Positions 1 through 5,889 of a stretch of 8,386 nucleotides of DNA are shown here, in pieces; the first letter of the stretch is position 1; each line of letters opens with the position of its first letter. Below the pieces are notes generated by a model that was not told where the DNA came from, made no database searches, and saw only the letters and a program-made list of their open reading frames with translations. Source of the DNA: Candidatus Hydrogenedentota bacterium (GTDB lineage Bacteria > Hydrogenedentota > Hydrogenedentia > Hydrogenedentales > SLHB01). Location: assembly GCA_003557825.1 (NCBI GenBank), contig PWNM01000072.1, positions 1 to 8,386 of the forward strand, in the 5' to 3' direction. Both the position numbers and the translations under genes were made by a program.

Positions 1-1137
1 CATTATTCCGAGGAGATGCTGTTTCGCCGGATATTCCAGGAGGTTCGCCACCATCTCCCCCTTCGCGTGATTGCGTTGTGTGACCCCTCGAGTCGCCGGT
101 TTCACGTGTTGCGCTTGTCCGAACCTACCGATGGAAAACACAATGCCCAACTCCAGTTCTACAGCGGCGGGAGCGCCTTTGATCCCCTGGACTATGGGGC
201 TTTGCTGGCGGACACGGAACCGGACCACATGCTACGTACGTTGGTGGAGCGACGGGTGGAGTTCGATACGAGCAAACTGACGGTCATGGCCTATCCTCAG
301 CAGTTTTGGAACCGTCCGGCGTGTACGGTCGGATTTTTTCTGGGTCCCGATTTTGAGCCAACGGCCGCCGATCGCGAGTTTTTAGATATGTGCGCCTACT
401 TGTTGGCCTTCGAGTGGGAAAGGGGCAAACTGCTATTCCACGTGGCCCATCAGGCCAGCCTTGGGAATATCGCAGTCGAGCTGGTGCGCAATTTTATCCA
501 GCCGCTCACTGCCATTCGTACGGCGTCCGACTTTCTTCGCGAGGAACTGGTCGACGACGACGCGGTCGCAGGAATCAGCGTCATTCACGAGAATGTGGAA
601 CGCTTACGTCGGCAAACACAAGAATTCCGGCGGCTTTCAACCTTGCGCGAGAATTCGATCGAGACCGTTCAACTCGAGGAATACATTGATCAGGCCATCG
701 ATTTGCTTGGTGTAGCCATTCAGAATCGGAATGTCACAATACACAAGGATGTTGTCTCAGAATGCGAGTGTGTATTGCTGAACGGGACGGCACTGGCTCG
801 CACCTTCCTGGATTTGATTTTGGGCGCCTTGAGAGCGGTGGAGACTGGTGGGAACATCTGGGTGACATTGCGCTTGACCGACCCGGCAAATGTGGTATTT
901 GAGCTGCGGCACGATGGACCGCAGCGCGGCGTGTTCATGGACACGGATGCGTCGGTAGTCGCATCGGTGGTCGATTCGGAGCGCGCCCAGCTCGGATTCC
1001 GCTTGGCGGAACGCACGGTGCATAGTTGCGGAGGAACGCTTACCGTCGAGTTTGACGAAGAGGGTCGGGGTACCCTTCGGATCACGTTGCCGCAGAATGC
1101 GACCCGAACCCGGGACCCCCATGAGGTCCGTGCCTAA
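1..1137 (+). CDS. GAF-domain histidine-kinase-like protein, catalytically degenerate (5' end outside window)
   Basis: Likely a cytosolic sensor that no longer works as a kinase. The frame is open from base 1. The first ATG (16) has no properly spaced ribosome site, so the true start probably lies upstream; residue numbers below count from that ATG. Residues ~1-135 look like a GAF sensor domain and end in a helix typical of GAF C-termini (TAADREFLDMCAYLLAFE). Residues ~145-215 align without gaps to the HisKA dimerisation helix (ASLG...QPLTAI), but Arg158 occupies the phosphoacceptor His position. In the ATPase-like part (~250-363) the N-box Asn is Gly270, the G1 motif DxGxG reads HDGPQ (299-303) and the G2 motif reads AQLGF (324-328). 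No membrane segment is seen. The stop is 2 bp before the sigma-54 activator, so the two are almost certainly co-transcribed. Family placement is fairly safe; loss of ATP binding and autophosphorylation is inferred from missing residues. Confidence 0.85.
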   Translation, partial: HYSEEMLFRRIFQEVRHHLPLRVIALCDPSSRRFHVLRLSEPTDGKHNAQLQFYSGGSAFDPLDYGALLADTEPDHMLRTLVERRVEFDTSKLTVMAYPQQFWNRPACTVGFFLGPDFEPTAADREFLDMCAYLLAFEWERGKLLFHVAHQASLGNIAVELVRNFIQPLTAIRTASDFLREELVDDDAVAGISVIHENVERLRRQTQEFRRLSTLRENSIETVQLEEYIDQAIDLLGVAIQNRNVTIHKDVVSECECVLLNGTALARTFLDLILGALRAVETGGNIWVTLRLTDPANVVFELRHDGPQRGVFMDTDASVVASVVDSERAQLGFRLAERTVHSCGGTLTVEFDEEGRGTLRITLPQNATRTRDPHEVRA

Positions 1138-1139
1138 TA

Positions 1140-2642
1140 ATGGAAGACGCTTTGCTCAAAGAAGATCCGTTTCAAATGGATGAAGCCGCCAAACGCCTGA
1201 TTTTGGTGGTAGATACGGATCCAGGCGTACGTTGGGCCATTGAACGGGGATTGTCTCGTTCGGGCTATGACGTACGCATGGTGAGCAATGCCAGCGATGC
1301 CTTGCGGATCGCCTACGATGAAACAGTGCATGGGATCATCCTTGAGTTGTTGCCCGAGGCCGGCTTGGGTACGGAATTGCTAACCAATCTTCTGGCAACG
1401 CATTCTGAACCTCGGATCGTGTGTGTTTCGGTAGAGTCCAGCCCCAATTTGGTCATCGATTGTATACGCCTGGGCGCTGCCGACTTTATTCCCAAACCGT
1501 TTAGTCTCGAGGATGTGCGGTCGGCCTTGACGCGCGCCCTGGCAGGCGAACAAGAAGCGCGGACGATGCGGCGTCCCGAGCGGGCGCCCAAAAAGGAATC
1601 CAATCCGTCCCAGCTTATTGGCATTAGCGTGGCTATGCAGGAACTTAGAACCACCATCCAACAAGTAGCCCAGACCGACCTGAATTGCCTCATCCGCGGC
1701 GAAAGCGGCACGGGCAAAGATATGGTCGCCCGCGAGATCCATCGCTTATCCCTCCGAGGCGACAAGCCATTTGTCAAGGTCAATTGTACGGCCCTGCCCG
1801 AGCACCTGCTTGAAAGCGAGCTATTTGGCTACGAAAAAGGAGCCTTTACCGGAGCCGTGGCCTCGAAGCCGGGACGGTTCGAATTGGGCAATCAGGGGAT
1901 AGTTTTCCTGGACGAGATCGGTGACATGCAACTGAGCCTTCAGGCCAAGCTGTTGCAGGTTATCGAGCACAAGGAATTCCTCAAGCTGGGCGGCCGCAAA
2001 CCGATCCATGTAGATGTCCAGATCATCGCGGCCACGAACGCCGACCTCGAACAACGCACCAAAGAGGGGCAGTTCCGGGACGATCTGTATTTCCGGCTGA
2101 ACGAAGTCTGCATCTGGGTCCCTCCGCTCGAGGAACGAAAAGAAGACATCGCCCTACTCGTGCGCCATTTCATAAAGAAACACGGCCAATTTACCGAGGC
2201 GAAGGAAATGGAGATCTCGGGGGAGGATCTCGCTGCCCTTACCGAGCATGCGTGGCCCGGCAATGTTCGGGAGCTCGAGAGCACCATCAAACGATGGTTG
2301 GCCCTTGGGAAAAAGGAATTGCCCCTGGCCCGTAGCGGGAGAAGTATCGGCCGGATCCAGCCCATGGTACCGCCTCCTGTCTCGTTTACCCGCGTACCGA
2401 GCAATATCCTGTCCGATGAGCATATGTCGATTGATCCTATGGATGCGACCAATCAGACCAATGGGGATGGGGCTGATATATCCAGCTTCGAGCCGGAGCC
2501 TTCGGAAGAAGAACTCATCGCCGAAGCGCTTACGCGGCATAACTGGAACCGGCGGCAAGCGGCGAAGGACCTCGACATGAGCTATCAAACTTTACGCCGG
2601 CGGATCGAAAAATACGGCCTCAAGGAAAAGAAAGACGAGTAG
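1140..2642 (+). CDS. NtrC-family sigma-54-dependent transcriptional activator with altered receiver (Asp to Glu)
   Basis: A 500-residue bacterial enhancer-binding protein that would remodel sigma-54 RNA polymerase by ATP hydrolysis. Domains in order: receiver (~19-135), AAA+ motor (~158-390), a Ser/Pro/Asp-rich linker (~391-455) and a Fis-type helix-turn-helix (~456-496, with RRQAAKDLDMSYQTLRRRIE). The motor is intact: Walker A GESGTGKD 187-194, sigma-54 contact loop GAFTGA 234-239, Walker B with D258-E259, sensor I AATN 297-300, arginine-finger region FRDDLYFR 312-319 and WPGNVREL 372-379. The receiver is not canonical. Glu69 replaces the phospho-accepting Asp, 42 residues after Asp27, which is the NtrC D12-D54 spacing; Thr26 replaces one acidic-pocket Asp. 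Ser97, Phe116 and Lys119 of the switch are kept. GAGGT at 1123-1127, inside the previous gene, may be the ribosome site, 12 bp from the ATG; Met13 (1176) is an alternative start. The target promoters are unknown. Confidence 0.96.
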   Translation: MEDALLKEDPFQMDEAAKRLILVVDTDPGVRWAIERGLSRSGYDVRMVSNASDALRIAYDETVHGIILELLPEAGLGTELLTNLLATHSEPRIVCVSVESSPNLVIDCIRLGAADFIPKPFSLEDVRSALTRALAGEQEARTMRRPERAPKKESNPSQLIGISVAMQELRTTIQQVAQTDLNCLIRGESGTGKDMVAREIHRLSLRGDKPFVKVNCTALPEHLLESELFGYEKGAFTGAVASKPGRFELGNQGIVFLDEIGDMQLSLQAKLLQVIEHKEFLKLGGRKPIHVDVQIIAATNADLEQRTKEGQFRDDLYFRLNEVCIWVPPLEERKEDIALLVRHFIKKHGQFTEAKEMEISGEDLAALTEHAWPGNVRELESTIKRWLALGKKELPLARSGRSIGRIQPMVPPPVSFTRVPSNILSDEHMSIDPMDATNQTNGDGADISSFEPEPSEEELIAEALTRHNWNRRQAAKDLDMSYQTLRRRIEKYGLKEKKDE

Positions 2643-2666
2643 CCCCGTTCATACGGATTCGGGGTT
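2641..2666. terminator. Possible bidirectional terminator hairpin between convergent genes
   Basis: AGCCCCG (2641-2647) can pair with CGGGGTT (2660-2666) around a 12-nt loop, allowing one G-U pair. It spans the 6-bp gap between the converging stop codons. There is no U-tract on the plus side; on the minus side a T-rich stretch begins about 10 bases later. The hairpin is seen directly, but a terminating role is only a guess from its position. Confidence 0.25.
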
Positions 2667-3728
2667 GAATGCGTCTTGATCAATCGGTATCTGGATGGTG
2701 AACCTGGCTCCTCCCTCGCTTCGATTCCCGTAGACGATGTCCCCTCCGTGAGCCGTAATGATGCGATGGGCGATGGTGAGACCCAGTCCGGTACCACCTT
2801 CTTTTTGCGTGAAGAACGCTGTGAACAGGTTCTCTCCATTTTTCAATCGGATACCCGGGCCGTTGTCCAGCACTTCGTAGACAATATGGGCGCCTTCCTG
2901 GCGGCACGTAAGCGCAACCACGCCCTCGCCTTGTAAGACGGCATCGACCGCGTTTACCAAAATATTGGCAATGGCCTGAGCGATACGGTCGCCGTCGACA
3001 TGGATGCGGGGTAGTTCAGGCTGGCAGACGCATTCCAGTTCCGTTGCTTTTCGGTGGGCTCGCCGCTGACAGAATGTGATGGACCGCTTTGCGATGGTCT
3101 CGGGTTCGGACCAGCCGCGGCTGATGTCATAGGGTCGGGCAAACCCAAGGAATTGCGAGATGGATCGCTCGAGGGAAGCGGTCTCCCGCAGAATAGTCTC
3201 GGCTACCGCCCGCCGATCGTCATCTGCCGGAAATTTTCGCATTAACAACTCGGCCATGCCGCTGATGATACTCACCGGGTTGCGCAGTTCGTGGACGATT
3301 CCCGCAGTGAGTTCGCCCAAGGCGGCCAGTTGTCGGTTAAGCTCGGCGACCCGTTCAAGTCGTCGGCGTTGGGTCAGATCAGTGAACAGGAAAATAACGC
3401 CATTGAAGTCCTCCGGACCTTGGAGCAGCGACGCGGACAGGCCGATTTCTTTCTCGATGTCCTCGGCCAGTCGAAGGGCCACCTCGCGGCGGGATAACGC
3501 AGCGCCGGTGGACTTGACCTCCTCAAACAAATCCAACAAGGGCGAGGCCGCCGGCGTTTCATCAAGCTGCTCGCCCGGACGCAGTTGATCCGACCCCACG
3601 TTGAGGAATTCGCGCGCGGTATGGTTGGCGGCCAGGATGTAGCGATCGGGTCCCACGGCCAATACGCCGCTGTTGAGGCTATCGATGATGTGACCGGGGA
3701 TGGATGATGTCTGCGTGTCGTAAGTCAT
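2649..3728 (-). CDS. Soluble PAS-domain sensor histidine kinase (NtrB-like), canonical
   Basis: A 359-residue two-component kinase that should autophosphorylate on His146 and pass phosphate to a response regulator. Residues ~10-120 form a PAS-like sensor (starting near IIDSLNSGVLAVGPD and ending in FLFTDLTQRRRLE). HisKA is at ~130-200 with an intact H-box, GIVHELRNPV. The HATPase domain (~240-350) has the N-box around Asn259, G1 DNGPGI (288-293) and G2 GGTGLGL (311-317). No transmembrane helix or signal peptide is visible, so it is cytosolic and senses an internal or partner-borne cue. Its ATG overlaps the ksgA stop by 4 bp (ATGA) and has no Shine-Dalgarno sequence of its own, implying translational coupling. 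No regulator follows it on the same strand. The nearest one converges on it and lacks the receptor Asp, so the true phosphotransfer partner is not evident here. Confidence 0.95.
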   Translation of the reverse strand: MTYDTQTSSIPGHIIDSLNSGVLAVGPDRYILAANHTAREFLNVGSDQLRPGEQLDETPAASPLLDLFEEVKSTGAALSRREVALRLAEDIEKEIGLSASLLQGPEDFNGVIFLFTDLTQRRRLERVAELNRQLAALGELTAGIVHELRNPVSIISGMAELLMRKFPADDDRRAVAETILRETASLERSISQFLGFARPYDISRGWSEPETIAKRSITFCQRRAHRKATELECVCQPELPRIHVDGDRIAQAIANILVNAVDAVLQGEGVVALTCRQEGAHIVYEVLDNGPGIRLKNGENLFTAFFTQKEGGTGLGLTIAHRIITAHGGDIVYGNRSEGGARFTIQIPIDQDAFNPESV

Positions 3729-4570
3729 AGGCGTGCCCGAATTGCTGCCGCCAAGGCGGCATATTCCTCCAGTGAAACTGTTTGTGCTCGCCGGTTCGCA
3801 TCGATGCCGGCGGCTTCCATGGCGTCAAGAACCGCCTCTCGCGGCGCGCCCAACGCTCCAGAACGCGTTAAAGCGTTGCGAAGCGTTTTGCGCCGTTGCG
3901 AGAAGGCGGTCCGTATCACTCGCATTATAAAGGCATTGGACTCCGTAAATCGTCCTTCGGGAATGGTGCGCAGTCGCACGATGCAGCTATTCACCTTGGG
4001 GCGGGGCTGAAAACAGGACCGGGGTACCCGGTGGACGATATCGGGCGTGGCATACAGATTCGCCGCCAGGGTCAAAGCGCAGTACGACGGGCTATTGACC
4101 GGCGCGACCATACGTTCGGCTACCTCTTGCTGAACCATGACCACCATGCGCGAGAAAAACAGGGACGATTCCCAAAAATGAAACAATACCGGGGTCGTAA
4201 TGTAGTAAGGAAGGTTCGACACCATTTTATAAGACTGGCCGTCGGGCAAATACTCCGGGACCAACCGGGCCAAGTCGTGGTTCAAAATGTCGCCCCGAAA
4301 CAACCGCATATTGGGAAGGCTGCCGAACCGGTCTTCGAGGCACGGTAAAAAGGCACGGTCGATTTCGACGGCCAGCACGCGCCCGGCCTGGGTGACCAAG
4401 CGTTCCGTGAGCGCGCCCAAGCCTGCTCCCACCTCGACGACATCGTCGTCCTTCGTCAACGCCGCCGCCTCGACCATAATCCGGTTGATGTTGTCATCGA
4501 GCAGCAGGTTCTGACCCAACTGCTTTTTGAACTGGATGTTGTAGGTCTGGCAGAGGTCCTGAAGCTTCAT
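3725..4570 (-). CDS. rsmA: 16S rRNA dimethyladenosine transferase (KsgA/RsmA)
   Basis: SAM-dependent enzyme that dimethylates two adjacent adenines in the 3'-terminal hairpin of 16S rRNA (A1518/A1519 in E. coli numbering) during late 30S assembly. The protein is 281 residues, close to the usual ~270. Seen: the N-terminal KKQLGQNLLLDD (15-26), corresponding to the family's KxxGQNFLxD; the SAM-binding motif I VEVGAGLGALTERL (45-58); acidic EID (69-71); GDIL (93-96); the catalytic NLPYY motif (119-123); and the C-terminal RPKVNS and FSQRRKTLRNAL segments. The frame is open up to 4822, but that extension lies inside the lipoprotein gene and is unlike any KsgA. The ATG at 4570 puts the family N-terminus in place and overlaps the lipoprotein stop (ATGA). 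There is little Shine-Dalgarno sequence, so translation is probably coupled. Also known as ksgA. Confidence 0.98.
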   Translation of the reverse strand: MKLQDLCQTYNIQFKKQLGQNLLLDDNINRIMVEAAALTKDDDVVEVGAGLGALTERLVTQAGRVLAVEIDRAFLPCLEDRFGSLPNMRLFRGDILNHDLARLVPEYLPDGQSYKMVSNLPYYITTPVLFHFWESSLFFSRMVVMVQQEVAERMVAPVNSPSYCALTLAANLYATPDIVHRVPRSCFQPRPKVNSCIVRLRTIPEGRFTESNAFIMRVIRTAFSQRRKTLRNALTRSGALGAPREAVLDAMEAAGIDANRRAQTVSLEEYAALAAAIRARL

Positions 4571-5028
4571 CCTGTGGTTTCCGAATCGCCTTGGGCGACC
4601 CTCCGCTCGATCCATACCTCGAACGTGGCTTCGCGACTGGCATCGAATGTGGCCTCCACCGGAATCTCGGTGATCACCTGGGTGACCATGGCGTCGTCGG
4701 GCGGTTCGATGACCGACAATACAATCTCGACTTGCTCCGGGTGGGATTCCCGCACAGTGATTTGAGGATCCTCTACCTGATAGCCGCCCGTGCGAAAGGT
4801 GAACTGCCCATGGAAAGTCCATATGCCATCATCCCATTCCAGGGTCCCGTCAAATTCATCCGCTGCCAGGACATAACCTTCGAACTCCTCAGCGGGGATA
4901 AGGGCGACCGCCGTGCGATCGTTGTCTCCCATGTAGTCGGGCGGCGCCATGCGTTCGGTCTCGCACCCCATCAGAACAAGCCCTGCTGCCAGCGTCACTC
5001 CCAGTATGCCAATTATCGTGGTCCGCAT
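4567..5028 (-). CDS. Small lipoprotein of unknown function
   Basis: A 153-residue secreted protein, first gene of the minus-strand unit with ksgA and the histidine kinase. It starts with MRTT, a hydrophobic segment (~5-20) and a lipobox-like VLMGC ending in Cys22. This predicts Sec export, lipidation and cleavage by signal peptidase II; the +2 residue is Glu, so there is no classic +2 Asp inner-membrane retention signal. The mature part (~131 residues) is acidic and rich in alternating hydrophobic/polar residues, suggesting beta structure (for example LEWDDGIWTFHGQFTFRTGG). I recognise no domain family. The start is well supported by AGGAGG (minus strand, 5043 to 5038), 9 bases before the ATG. 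The TGA overlaps the ksgA ATG. It might feed an envelope signal toward the downstream kinase, but that is speculation. Confidence 0.85.
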   Translation of the reverse strand: MRTTIIGILGVTLAAGLVLMGCETERMAPPDYMGDNDRTAVALIPAEEFEGYVLAADEFDGTLEWDDGIWTFHGQFTFRTGGYQVEDPQITVRESHPEQVEIVLSVIEPPDDAMVTQVITEIPVEATFDASREATFEVWIERRVAQGDSETTG

Positions 5029-5037
5029 GGGCGATAA

Positions 5038-5043
5038 CCTCCT
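5038..5043 (-). promoter_or_regulatory. Strong Shine-Dalgarno site of the lipoprotein gene
   Basis: The minus strand reads AGGAGG, 9 bases upstream of the ATG at 5028. It is the only strong ribosome site seen in this three-gene unit; the next two starts lie in ATGA overlaps with weak or no Shine-Dalgarno sequence. Initiation here may therefore set translation of all three. Confidence 0.75.
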
Positions 5044-5081
5044 TTGATGGGTTGCTTTTCATCTACGTTGGAACATCGTGT

Positions 5082-5110
5082 TATATAGTCCATTCCACAC
5101 CTATTATCAC
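5082..5110 (-). promoter_or_regulatory. Candidate sigma-70 promoter for the lipoprotein-ksgA-kinase unit
   Basis: Minus-strand GTGATA (5110-5105) and TATATA (5087-5082) are separated by 17 bases, each matching the consensus at 4 of 6 positions. A start near 5075 would leave a leader of roughly 45 nt before the ATG. The match is modest and made by eye only. Confidence 0.3.
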
Positions 5111-5145
5111 AGCTTTGCCGGGCATGGCGCAATTGCAGCAAAGCT
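5111..5145. repeat. Perfect 8-bp inverted repeat, AGCTTTGC / GCAAAGCT
   Basis: Arms are at 5111-5118 and 5138-5145 with a 19-bp spacer. The spacer contains a separate perfect 8-bp palindrome, GCAATTGC (5129-5136). The repeat lies between the VOC gene stop (5180) and the lipoprotein start (5028). It could be the 3' hairpin of the VOC transcript, though no T-run follows on the minus strand, or an operator for the lipoprotein unit. The repeat is certain; the function is not. Confidence 0.5.
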
Positions 5146-5153
5146 ATGGCCCT
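5137..5153 (-). promoter_or_regulatory. Weak sigma-54-like promoter candidate
   Basis: The minus strand reads AGGGCCATAGCTTTGCT. GG (-24) and GC (-12) are exactly 10 bases apart, with GGC and TTTGCT matching the consensus TGGCAC-N5-TTGC. The T before GG and the ACG after GGC are missing. It would start near 5126, about 98 bases before the lipoprotein ATG. It is listed because a sigma-54 activator is encoded nearby; such partial matches also arise by chance. Confidence 0.18.
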
Positions 5154-5179
5154 TGGCTATGGTAAACAACAGAACGATG

Positions 5180-5578
5180 CTATACTTTGCAGATGCCGCC
5201 GATGCGTTGCATACTCGACTCGGTATATTCATGAAACTCGATACGAACGCCATTGGGATCTGTAATCCAGACCTGCCACGATTGGTCGGCCCCCAATTTC
5301 TTCTCGCCCACATCAACGTCGTACTCGCGGAGCCGTGCGATGAGGCCGTCCATATCTTCAACTTGAATGGCCACGTGGTTGATGTTGCCCACATCCCCCG
5401 GTTCACCTTCAAATACCTCGATGAAGGTGTCGGCCCCGAGTTTGAAATAATGGCCAAAGGTGCGGCCCTCCCGCTCGAAGGTAAATCCTTTTTCAAGTCC
5501 TAAAACCGTGCCATAGAACCGGGCCGTTTCGTCGAGATCGTGGGCATGGATACAAATGTGCGCCAGTTGTTTGATCAT
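5180..5578 (-). CDS. VOC-superfamily protein (glyoxalase I / dioxygenase fold), lactoylglutathione-lyase-like
   Basis: A 132-residue cytosolic metalloenzyme of the vicinal-oxygen-chelate superfamily. Two beta-alpha-beta-beta-beta modules are visible: residues ~1-57 (MIKQLAHICIHAHDLDETARFYG... FIEVFE) and ~65-120 (NINHVAIQVEDMDGLIARL... ITDPNGVRIEFHEY). The four likely metal ligands are His7, Glu54, His68 and Glu114, the 2-His/2-Glu set of glyoxalase I. The short length and DPNG loop also fit glyoxalase-like proteins of unknown substrate, so methylglyoxal-glutathione isomerisation is possible but not shown. The frame is open to 5701, but the family N-terminus begins at 5578, preceded by GGAGAG with suitable spacing, so the extension is rejected. 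It is monocistronic as far as seen, 151 bp upstream of the lipoprotein on the same strand. Confidence 0.92.
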   Translation of the reverse strand: MIKQLAHICIHAHDLDETARFYGTVLGLEKGFTFEREGRTFGHYFKLGADTFIEVFEGEPGDVGNINHVAIQVEDMDGLIARLREYDVDVGEKKLGADQSWQVWITDPNGVRIEFHEYTESSMQRIGGICKV

Positions 5579-5621
5579 GGGTCTCTCCAATGTAGACGCT
5601 GCCCAATGCAACGATATACGC

Positions 5622-5630
5622 ATCCTATCA
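5622..5630 (-). promoter_or_regulatory. Candidate extended -10 promoter of the VOC gene
   Basis: The minus strand reads TGATAGGAT, fitting TGnTATAAT with two differences in the hexamer. No good -35 box is present, as is usual for extended -10 promoters. Transcription would begin near 5615, giving a leader of about 37 nt before the ATG at 5578. Confidence 0.3.
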
Positions 5631-5789
5631 TGGACAGTCATGCAATTCCGAAACGCCGACAAAGACCAGGTATTCACTGATCCGCTTACGGTGGGCCGCA
5701 TGGAGACATGCAGGGCGTTTTCATATGGACTCCGGTATTAAGCTATGTGGCAATACGACTACTGGGCGCGATACATTCCCCGAGGGAGG

Positions 5790-5821
5790 CGATGGGCTTG
5801 CTACCATCGACTGGCCCATCG
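5790..5821. repeat. Perfect 8-bp inverted repeat upstream of the propeller gene
   Basis: CGATGGGC (5790-5797) and GCCCATCG (5814-5821) are exact reverse complements, 16 bp apart. A second CCATCG at 5803-5808 can also pair with the left arm. The right arm ends one base before the candidate extended -10, so it overlaps the region RNA polymerase would contact. Operator is the likeliest reading; a terminator is unlikely because no T-run follows on either strand. Confidence 0.45.
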
Positions 5822-5830
5822 TGATAGAAT
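5822..5830 (+). promoter_or_regulatory. Candidate extended -10 promoter of the propeller gene
   Basis: TGATAGAAT matches the extended -10 TGnTATAAT with one hexamer difference. The best -35-like TTGCTA (5798-5803) is 21 bases away, which is too far. A start near 5837 gives a leader of about 53 nt. Confidence 0.4.
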
Positions 5831-5889
5831 GAACTCATGTTCGTGAGGGATAGTGCGCCACAGTCTGCGGGGGAGCAAATTCTTTAATC

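Larger units (their letters stand above)
5579..5889. other. Divergent intergenic region without a gene
   Basis: This 311-bp stretch separates the leftward VOC gene from the rightward propeller gene. It holds an extended -10 candidate for each direction and an inverted repeat at 5790-5821. A short perfect repeat, GCATG-GAGA-CATGC, sits at 5698-5711. The open frames crossing it resemble no protein and have no ribosome sites. Confidence 0.7.

Noticed and set aside
39..44. AGGAGG as ribosome site of the first gene
   Set aside because: It lies after the first ATG, and the next in-frame GTG (67) is 22 bases away, too far; that start would also cut into the GAF-like domain.
1313..1783. 156-codon open frame antisense to the sigma-54 activator
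   Set aside because: Complement of a strongly conserved AAA+ coding region; no start signal.
4571..4822. Upstream in-frame extension of ksgA on the minus strand
   Set aside because: It lies entirely within the lipoprotein gene, is rich in Gly/Arg/His of out-of-frame character, has no ribosome site and no counterpart in the KsgA family.
4591..5037. 148-codon open frame on the plus strand opposite the lipoprotein
   Set aside because: The minus-strand frame has a perfect Shine-Dalgarno sequence, a lipobox and operon overlap; the plus-strand frame has none of these.
5579..5701. Upstream in-frame extension of the VOC protein
   Set aside because: The family N-terminus (KQLAHICIH) begins right after Met at 5578, which has a ribosome site; the extra 41 residues resemble nothing.
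5735..5756. GTATT / AATAC inverted repeat in the divergent region
   Set aside because: Only 5 bp with a 12-bp loop; expected by chance in a region this long.
5811..5830. Sigma-54 promoter upstream of the propeller gene (TGGCCC...)
   Set aside because: No GC follows GG at the required 10-base distance; the extended -10 reading fits better.
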